From an uncultured Bacilli bacterium (lineage in GTDB: Bacteria; Bacillota_I; Bacilli_A; RF39; UBA660), in contig CANQYR010000021.1 in NCBI GenBank assembly GCA_947628125.1, positions 1-12,184 of the forward strand: a DNA stretch of 12,184 nucleotides, read 5' to 3'. The notes below the pieces were generated by a model. It worked only from the letters and a program-made list of their open reading frames with translations. It made no database searches and was not told the origin of the DNA. This document shows, one piece after another, positions 8,321-12,184 of this stretch (position 1 is the stretch's first letter; the number at the start of each line of letters is the position of its first letter). The position numbers and the translations under genes are program-made.

Positions 8321-8519
8321 CTTCTTCATCTTTTTCTTCAAAAGAGATGATGCCAACTGGGCAAGCTTCAATGGCGTTCATTAGAGCTTCAGATTCTAGA
8401 TTTTCATTACTTTTAGGGATTGAGTATCCTTCGTCGTTAAAGGTAAAGTGTTCTGGGTCAATACCAACGCAAGCCCCACAGCCGATGCAGTTTTCTGTTA
8501 ATACTTTAATTTTTTTCAT
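8310..8519 (-). CDS. fer: Single-cluster 4Fe-4S ferredoxin
   Basis: 69 residues. Cysteines C11, C14 and C17 (CIGCGAC) plus C53 followed by proline (ACPVG) are the ligands for one [4Fe-4S] cluster, as in the Bacillus/Thermotoga-type ferredoxins. All four ligands are present. The tail is very acidic (EEKDEEE), as expected for an electron carrier that docks with basic redox partners. It is soluble and cytosolic. The start at 8519 is chosen because AGGAGG (8526-8531) is 6 nt upstream on the minus strand; an ATG at 8540 in the same frame would add seven residues but lies upstream of that site. Codons such as TGC, ATC, AAC, GAC and TAC are frequent here, unlike the + strand genes. It is monocistronic, with its own promoter and terminator. 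Redox partner unknown. Confidence 0.95.
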   Translation of the reverse strand: MKKIKVLTENCIGCGACVGIDPEHFTFNDEGYSIPKSNENLESEALMNAIEACPVGIISFEEKDEEEAA

Positions 8520-8525
8520 TTCTAA

Positions 8526-8531
8526 CCTCCT
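8526..8531 (-). promoter_or_regulatory. Ribosome binding site deciding the ferredoxin start
   Basis: A perfect AGGAGG on the minus strand is 6 nt before the ATG at 8519. It lies downstream of the alternative ATG at 8540, so the shorter protein is the correct one. Confidence 0.85.
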
Positions 8532-8538
8532 AGTTAAC

Positions 8539-8567
8539 ATTATAAAGATTAAAAGTTAAAAAATCAA
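8539..8567 (-). promoter_or_regulatory. Ferredoxin promoter (minus strand)
   Basis: On the minus strand TTGATT (8567-8562) and a perfect TATAAT (8544-8539) are spaced by 17 bp, close to the ideal vegetative promoter. Transcription would begin about 7 nt past the -10 box, giving a very short leader before the AGGAGG. It is divergent from the promoter at 8588-8596. Confidence 0.75.
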
Positions 8568-8587
8568 TGTTCAAATTCGACAAAATA

Positions 8588-8596
8588 TGATATAGT
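8588..8596 (+). promoter_or_regulatory. Extended -10 promoter of the tail-anchored protein gene
   Basis: TG-A-TATAGT (TG at 8588-8589, -10 box 8591-8596) is an extended -10 element, with only a poor -35 (TGTTCA, 8568-8573, 17 bp upstream). The start codon is 22 bp downstream. Its -35 region is next to the -35 of the divergent ferredoxin promoter. Confidence 0.55.
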
Positions 8597-8618
8597 AATA
8601 TTGAAAGGGTAGGTTATC

Positions 8619-9476
8619 ATGAAAACAAGAACGGAAAAATATTTGGATGATAACGTTAATTTCGCGCCGCGAAGGACTAAGAGAAATGAACAACTTTATG
8701 AGGATATTAAGGATGCAGAGTTGGATAATTTTTCTATTGGTAGTAATGCTAAGGTTATTGGCGAGAATCAAATGGATATAAATAAGATTAAGGAAATATT
8801 AGAGAAGAATTATCAGGATGTACCTAAAAGAAGAAGTATGGCTTTGAAGGAAGATGAAGAAAAGCAAATTGAACTGGAGAAGACAAGGGAATATGATATA
8901 AATGCTATTTTGGAAAAAGCAAGAGAGGAAAAGGAGATCAATTATCAGGAGGAGCGTTTAAAAAAGGTAAGAGATACGCAGTATGACATTCTTAAAAATT
9001 TGGATTTAGATGATTCGCATGGTAAGGCTAGTAGTGATAAGACAAAGGGTGAGCTTCTTGAGCTTATTCATACGATTAATGTAAATGAGTATCAAAAGAA
9101 TAGGAAAAGTGATGATATAGATCCTTTGGATATTTTAAGTGATTTAAAGGGTGATGATAATACGGTTGTGGTTGATGCTCAAGATTTTAAGGAAGAGATG
9201 CAAACGCATGAGGTGAAAATTGATACGACTAAGCCTTTGGATTTACCAGATGATGGTGATGTGGTGGTTAAAAATGAAACGACAGAATCTGATGTTGATA
9301 AGTCTTTTTATACGGATAGTATGACTTTTACGAAGGATGATTTTGATTCTTTTGATGATGGTGAAGGAAAATTTGGGGGGATTATAGTTAAGGTTTTAAT
9401 TGTTTTGATTTTTTTGGCAATTATTGTCGGTATTGTATTGTTTTTGAATGATTTTTTGAAGTTAGGGTGGTTTTAG
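8619..9476 (+). CDS. Unknown tail-anchored acidic coiled-coil protein
   Basis: 285 residues; I do not recognise a named family. The N-terminal half (about 1-150) is highly charged and helical, with coiled-coil-like stretches such as EKAREEKEINYQEERLKKV. About 160-250 is acidic and probably disordered, rich in Asp, Thr and Ser. A single hydrophobic segment at about 255-276 lies near the C-terminus, followed by only nine residues (NDFLKLGWF). There is no signal peptide, so the protein is predicted to be cytosolic and held by a C-terminal membrane anchor. This layout recalls bitopic scaffold or division-associated proteins, but that is only an analogy. The start ATG follows GAAAGGG (8603-8609) at 9 nt. 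It is divergent from fer and followed by yunB 25 nt downstream, with a possible weak terminator between. Real gene: clear; function: unknown. Confidence 0.85.
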   Translation: MKTRTEKYLDDNVNFAPRRTKRNEQLYEDIKDAELDNFSIGSNAKVIGENQMDINKIKEILEKNYQDVPKRRSMALKEDEEKQIELEKTREYDINAILEKAREEKEINYQEERLKKVRDTQYDILKNLDLDDSHGKASSDKTKGELLELIHTINVNEYQKNRKSDDIDPLDILSDLKGDDNTVVVDAQDFKEEMQTHEVKIDTTKPLDLPDDGDVVVKNETTESDVDKSFYTDSMTFTKDDFDSFDDGEGKFGGIIVKVLIVLIFLAIIVGIVLFLNDFLKLGWF

Positions 9477-9488
9477 GACCCTTTTTTT
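9464..9488 (+). terminator. Possible weak terminator or attenuator between the tail-anchored gene and yunB
   Basis: AGGGT (9464-9468) can pair with ACCCT (9478-9482) across a 9-nt loop that contains the upstream stop codon TAG. Seven T follow (9482-9488). The stem is only 5 bp but holds three G-C pairs. The T-run is also the left arm of the next hairpin, so the two structures exclude each other. Confidence 0.4.
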
Positions 9489-9512
9489 CATATTTTTTAG
9501 TATGAAGAAAAG
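9481..9512 (+). promoter_or_regulatory. Hairpin covering the yunB start codon
   Basis: CTTTTTTTCATA (9481-9492) pairs with TATGAAGAAAAG (9501-9512) over all 12 positions, with one T-G wobble and an 8-nt loop. The ATG at 9502-9504 lies inside the stem. No Shine-Dalgarno sequence lies in the usual window upstream. In RNA this could block initiation until it melts or is bound. The arms are A/T-rich, so chance formation is possible. Confidence 0.5.
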
Positions 9513-10167
9513 TTTATATATATTTTTTACTTTGGTAGTTATGGTTTGTTTGTTTATTTTTTTTAATTTGAAGGTTAGTCCGAAGTTAAGTCATGTGGCT
9601 AATTTACGTTTTAATGTGCTTTTAAAAAATATTGCTAGTAATTATGAGGGTTTAAAGGATATTAATTATGACTCACTTTTTAAGGTTACTTTAAATGATA
9701 AGAAAGAGATATTGATGGTTGATTATGATATGCAAGAAATATATAAGTTAAGTAATGTTATAACTACGGATATTATGAAAAATATTTCTAATTTAAATGA
9801 GGGCTATGTTTCTTATCCTAATTATAATACGGTTTTGCTGATGTTACCTTTGGGGGTTATGTTTGATGCGGTTTTTTTAAATGAGCTGGGGCCTAATATT
9901 CCGATTTTGTTTCGATTTGTTACGGCGGCGTTTACGAATGTGAAGACAAGGCTTACTAATTATGGTATTAATAATGCTCTAGCACAGATATATTTGGATG
10001 TGTCATTTTCTTATGACATTTTAACGCCAGTTGGTATGGAAAGTGAAGAGCTTTCTTTTACTATTTTATTGGGTTCGAAGATAATTACTGGGGTTGTTCC
10101 TTATTGGTATGGCAGGGAGATGATTAGTGAAAGTGCTTTGGTTAGGGAAGATTTTTTGATGGTGTAG
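9502..10167 (+). CDS. yunB: Sporulation protein YunB homolog
   Basis: 221 residues, near the usual YunB length. An N-terminal membrane anchor (about 4-21) is followed by an extracytoplasmic domain. Family traits are LPLGVMFDAVFLNELGPNIPI (about 115-135), where YunB has PLG...L..LGPKIPI; YGINNA at 154-159, matching the conserved GIN segment; and a C-terminal ITGVVPYWYG. In B. subtilis yunB is a sigma-E-controlled gene needed for proper sporulation, with unknown biochemistry. Its presence suggests a sporulation programme or a remnant of one. The ATG at 9502 is the only reasonable start: the frame upstream has a TAG at 9463-9465 and no start codon between. No ribosome site precedes it, and the start lies in a hairpin. 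The next gene has its own promoter just after the stop. Recognised from memory of the family. Confidence 0.8.
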   Translation: MKKSLYIFFTLVVMVCLFIFFNLKVSPKLSHVANLRFNVLLKNIASNYEGLKDINYDSLFKVTLNDKKEILMVDYDMQEIYKLSNVITTDIMKNISNLNEGYVSYPNYNTVLLMLPLGVMFDAVFLNELGPNIPILFRFVTAAFTNVKTRLTNYGINNALAQIYLDVSFSYDILTPVGMESEELSFTILLGSKIITGVVPYWYGREMISESALVREDFLMV

Positions 10168-10170
10168 GTA

Positions 10171-10199
10171 GTGACTTTTGCTTAAATTTTTGTTACAAT
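10171..10199 (+). promoter_or_regulatory. Promoter of the 10219-11278 gene pair
   Basis: GTGACT (10171-10176), a 17-bp spacer and TACAAT (10194-10199) form the promoter, with an extended TG at 10191-10192. It begins 3 bp after the yunB stop codon and its -10 box is 19 bp before the next start codon. Confidence 0.65.
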
Positions 10200-10204
10200 A
10201 ATTA

Positions 10205-10212
10205 AGGTGAGA
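10205..10212 (+). promoter_or_regulatory. Ribosome binding site deciding the start at 10219
   Basis: AAGGTGAG is 6 nt before ATG 10219. The earlier in-frame GTG at 10207 is part of this site, so it is unlikely to be the start. Confidence 0.7.
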
Positions 10213-10218
10213 AAATAT

Positions 10219-10989
10219 ATGGGAATAAAACATCCTTTATTTGCGTATTATTCGTCTTTGTATTTGCAAAGTTTTGCTTGTTTTAATTTGGGCTCTTTAT
10301 CTTGTTCGGTTGTTATTCTTAGAACTTTGAACTTTATTTATGGTGATGATTTTTCTAATGCTCTTATGGCATGTGATGAAGAGATGTTTAACAGGGTTTT
10401 GAAAAGTTATGGTTTTTTGGATGTTGAAGATTTTATGTTTAATTTTATTAGTTTTTGCAAGACGGAAAATATGGGTCCTAATTCTTTCTTTTTGAAGGTT
10501 GAAAAATATTTGATTGATATGTTTTTTGCTAAGAAGAAGATGATGGTTGTTTTGGAAAAAGATTTTAGTTCTTTTAAGGATTATATTTGTTTGAAGGGTA
10601 ATGATAATTTAAAGGATTTTCGTGATTTTTATTTGGAGGGTGATTGGTTAGATTATTATTATGATAAGTGTTGTTTTATGGATGAACATTCTTTTGATTT
10701 AAGGTCAATTTTAGGAAAGAAGCTTTATATGGATGCTTATTTGTTATGTGGTTTTTCCAAGAAGGAAATAGTTAGTATGAATTCTTTGGAGTTAGCAAAG
10801 GCTAATGAAAAGGTTTATGATTTTTTTGGGATAGATGATAAGGCTAGTGATGAAAAGGTTTTAGATGTTCTTAATTATTATAAGAAGCATCGGTATAGTT
10901 TTGGTAATGGTTTTGCTTTGATGATTGTTTTGACAAGTGTTTTAGCAAGTATTGTTTTGATTGTTATGGTTCTTTTTTTAAGGTGGTGA
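10219..10989 (+). CDS. Unknown tail-anchored protein between yunB and yutD
   Basis: 256 residues from ATG 10219; I do not recognise the family. The N-terminal part is mostly alpha-helical, rich in Phe, Leu, Tyr and Cys (SLYLQSFACFNLGSLSCSVV) and may be a compact helical domain. A middle segment (about 120-190) is rich in Tyr, Asp and Lys. A strong hydrophobic segment at about 232-254 ends the protein, with only RW after it, so it is predicted to be a tail-anchored membrane protein facing the cytosol. There is no signal peptide. ATG is preferred over the GTG at 10207 because the AAGGTGAG site (10205-10212) fits it. The gene has its own extended -10 promoter and is followed by yutD after 4 nt. 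The same layout occurs in the unknown gene at 8619, but I see no clear sequence similarity. Confidence 0.82.
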   Translation: MGIKHPLFAYYSSLYLQSFACFNLGSLSCSVVILRTLNFIYGDDFSNALMACDEEMFNRVLKSYGFLDVEDFMFNFISFCKTENMGPNSFFLKVEKYLIDMFFAKKKMMVVLEKDFSSFKDYICLKGNDNLKDFRDFYLEGDWLDYYYDKCCFMDEHSFDLRSILGKKLYMDAYLLCGFSKKEIVSMNSLELAKANEKVYDFFGIDDKASDEKVLDVLNYYKKHRYSFGNGFALMIVLTSVLASIVLIVMVLFLRW

Positions 10990-10993
10990 TAAG

Positions 10994-11278
10994 ATGGAAT
11001 TTATTGATATTTTAGATGAAAAGTACAAGTTGATTTGTAATGAAAAAGATGGTTTTGTTTTGGAAGAGGTTTTAAAGGTTATTACGGATTATTTTTTAAC
11101 TTTTGATTATATTTTAGGTGATTGGGCTTATGGTAAGTTACGGCTTAAGGGTTTTTATGCACATGATAATGCTTTATGTCATAGGTACAATGATTATGAT
11201 ATGATTGATAATTATATTAAGAATTTTTGTGCTTATGGATGTAAATATTTTATCTTGGCTAAAGAAAAAGTTGCTTAA
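10994..11278 (+). CDS. yutD: YutD family protein (DUF1027)
   Basis: 94 residues, close to family length. The core signature FDYILGDWAYGKLRLKGFY (37-55) is nearly the same as the conserved YDYIVGDWGYGQLRLKGFY of YutD proteins. The C-terminal IKNFCAYGCKYFILAKE (75-91) matches the family's YCNFGCAYFVLE region. YutD is a small cytosolic protein common in Bacilli; no biochemical function is established that I know of. The start has an AGGTGG/GGTGAT ribosome site overlapping the stop of the preceding gene (4-nt gap), so the two are likely co-translated. In B. subtilis yutD lies a few genes from yunB, and here they are one gene apart, which supports both calls. The -35 of the next promoter lies in the last codons. 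Confidence 0.9.
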   Translation: MEFIDILDEKYKLICNEKDGFVLEEVLKVITDYFLTFDYILGDWAYGKLRLKGFYAHDNALCHRYNDYDMIDNYIKNFCAYGCKYFILAKEKVA

Positions 11279-11299
11279 TATCTTATTTTTTGTTATAAT
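11271..11299 (+). promoter_or_regulatory. Promoter of the two-gene unit at the right end
   Basis: TTGCTT (11271-11276), a 17-bp spacer and a perfect TATAAT (11294-11299), with an extended TG at 11291-11292. The -35 lies within the last codons and stop of yutD. The start codon is 27 bp downstream of the -10 box. Confidence 0.75.
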
Positions 11300-11326
11300 T
11301 TTGTTTAGAATGAAAGAGGGATTCAA

Positions 11327-11608
11327 ATGAAAGACAAAATCACTTTAACTAGTCCTAGTGGTGAGACAATAGAGCGTAAGGTTATTTGTCATTTTAAGTC
11401 TAAAGATGATTCTAGGCCAAATATAAAAGATGTTCCTATTTTAATATTGGATAAAAATGAAACAAATAATGGTAATAATGTTTTAGAGTTTTATTGGGAA
11501 AAGGATGGTATGTATCAAGCTATTTATGATGAATCTGCTTGGGCAGAGGTAAAGCAGGTAGTTGTTGATATTATAAAAAATAGTGTAGAAGTGGTGGGTG
11601 AAGAGTAA
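11327..11608 (+). CDS. Small protein of unknown function, faintly DUF1292-like
   Basis: 93 residues, soluble, with no signal peptide or membrane segment. The N-terminus KITLTSPSGETIERKVICHF resembles the beta-hairpin opening of DUF1292 (YrzB-type) proteins. The later FYWEKDGMYQAIYDESAWAEVKQVV (about 55-79) resembles the end of that fold, where a W-x-x-V pattern is common. The middle is unlike it, so the match is weak. The start has GAGGG (11316-11320), 6 nt upstream. It has its own strong promoter and overlaps the next gene by 1 nt (TAATG), so the two are almost certainly co-translated and may form a complex. Compositionally it is more purine-rich than the + strand genes before it. Gene reality is good; function unknown. 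Confidence 0.8.
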   Translation: MKDKITLTSPSGETIERKVICHFKSKDDSRPNIKDVPILILDKNETNNGNNVLEFYWEKDGMYQAIYDESAWAEVKQVVVDIIKNSVEVVGEE

Positions 11609-12159
11609 TGAGCTTAGTAAGTTATGTTAGTGCTTCGGCTGTAAAAAGTGATATTGCAGCAGGTAGAAGTTTAGGTCTTACGCCATCTCAGGCTGATTCT
11701 TTGGCAAATAATTTTAAGGGTAAGGTTGAGGCTTATAAGAGTTCTTTAAGTGCTCCTTCGGCTGCTGTTAATACTACTGGTAATGATGTTTTTTCACCTT
11801 TTGCTAATTCAACGCCTTTGGATGCTGTTGTTGGTGATACACCTGTAAGTGTTTCGCCTGCTGTTACTAAGGAAACTAATGTTTTAAGTGGTGGTCCTTC
11901 TATTGTTAGTGAGCCAGTTTTGACTGATTTTGATGAAATGCAAAAGAAAATTAGTGAGGCTACAAAGGAATATGAGGCTAAGGTTGCCGCGATTGTTGAG
12001 TCTTATAAAAAAAAAATAAATGATACGATTAGTTTAGCTAATGATATGAAAGATAAAGCGCATGAGCATATGGAAAATGCTAAGGCAGCGGAGCAGATTG
12101 CCAATATTGCGTTTGAAAATTCCCAAAATAATGATTTGGGTTTGAAAAAAGTTATATAA
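11608..12159 (+). CDS. Unknown two-part protein: Ser/Ala/Pro/Thr-rich linker and C-terminal coiled coil
   Basis: 183 residues; family not recognised. Residues 1-45 are probably helical (VSYVSASAVKSDIAAGRSLG...), 46-105 are low-complexity and rich in Ser, Ala, Thr, Pro and Val, and 107-170 form a long charged helix with coiled-coil character (MQKKISEATKEYEAKVAAIVE). No signal peptide or membrane segment, so cytosolic. The modular layout, helix - flexible linker - coiled coil, suggests a scaffold or adaptor, but nothing in the sequence identifies a partner except the upstream gene, whose stop codon it overlaps by 1 nt. A GGGTGA ribosome site lies inside that gene (around 11597-11602). The terminator begins at its stop. 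A high share of AGT, GCT and GTT codons matches the rest of the + strand. Confidence 0.8.
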   Translation: MSLVSYVSASAVKSDIAAGRSLGLTPSQADSLANNFKGKVEAYKSSLSAPSAAVNTTGNDVFSPFANSTPLDAVVGDTPVSVSPAVTKETNVLSGGPSIVSEPVLTDFDEMQKKISEATKEYEAKVAAIVESYKKKINDTISLANDMKDKAHEHMENAKAAEQIANIAFENSQNNDLGLKKVI

Positions 12160-12184
12160 TCTAAGCAATGTCTTAGATTTTTTT
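12158..12184 (+). terminator. Intrinsic terminator of the right-end unit
   Basis: AATCTAAG (12158-12165) and CTTAGATT (12172-12179) form an 8-bp stem with a 6-nt loop, followed by T through the window edge. The left arm overlaps the last two bases of the stop codon. Confidence 0.85.

Noticed and set aside
8347..8559. 70-codon open frame on the + strand over the ferredoxin
   Set aside because: Complement of the ferredoxin gene, whose four cysteine ligands, promoter and ribosome site are clear.
8571..8771. 66-codon open frame on the minus strand upstream of fer
   Set aside because: It lies antisense to the start of the tail-anchored gene and runs across the promoter region; no ribosome site and no recognisable motif.
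10178..11299. Shared TTGCTTAA and TTTTTGTTAYAAT strings before the genes at 10219 and 11327
   Set aside because: The spacing between the two strings differs (10 versus 17 bp), so the common part is just an extended -10 element in T-rich DNA, not a shared operator.
12122..12140. Hairpin CCCAAA/TTTGGG near the end of the last gene
   Set aside because: Six-bp stem inside the coding region, followed by a mixed sequence rather than a clean T-run; the stronger terminator is at 12158.
1..12184. CRISPR arrays, insertion sequences, tRNA or rRNA genes, phage or defence modules
   Set aside because: No regularly spaced repeats, transposase with inverted ends, cloverleaf-like or rRNA-like stretches, or defence gene families were seen; the SNF2 helicase stands without the usual defence partners.

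Overview
The window looks like a piece of an AT-rich Bacillota chromosome (class Bacilli in the broad sense, perhaps one of the uncultured gut lineages related to Erysipelotrichia or RF39). The reasons are the very low GC, strong Shine-Dalgarno sites, extended -10 promoters, a Bacillus-type gene set (YunB, YutD, YnbB family, RluB, a single-cluster 4Fe-4S ferredoxin) and the standard genetic code. TGA ends several genes, while CGG and AGG fall on invariant arginines. The exact taxon is inference. Nearly all genes are on the + strand and are rich in T and G. The one minus-strand gene uses many C-ending codons, which suggests the + strand is the leading strand.

Layout. (1) 1-269 is the C-terminal end of an Rpn/PD-(D/E)XK family nuclease or transposase-like protein, cut by the window edge and closed by an intrinsic terminator. 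(2) 314-8299 is a tightly packed + strand operon: SWIM-SNF2 helicase, cardiolipin synthase, short-chain dehydrogenase, YnbB-family PLP enzyme, an RluA-type pseudouridine synthase and an RluB/RsuA-type pseudouridine synthase. Spacings run from 15 nt to overlaps. (3) 8298-8567 is a convergent ferredoxin gene on the minus strand with its own promoter and terminator. (4) 8588-11278 holds an unknown tail-anchored acidic protein, the sporulation protein YunB, a second unknown tail-anchored protein, and YutD. As I recall, yunB and yutD are also near neighbours in Bacillus subtilis, so this is probably an eroded ancestral cluster. (5) 11271-12184 is a two-gene unit of unknown function with its own promoter and terminator.

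The genes are mostly housekeeping: chromatin or DNA remodelling, membrane lipid synthesis, rRNA modification and electron transfer. No defence island, CRISPR array, insertion sequence, tRNA or rRNA was seen. The most unusual points are the yunB leader, which lacks a Shine-Dalgarno site and has its start codon inside a 12-bp hairpin overlapping a possible terminator; the two unknown tail-anchored proteins flanking yunB; and the uncharacterised bicistron at the right end. No stretch of more than 300 bases lacks a gene.
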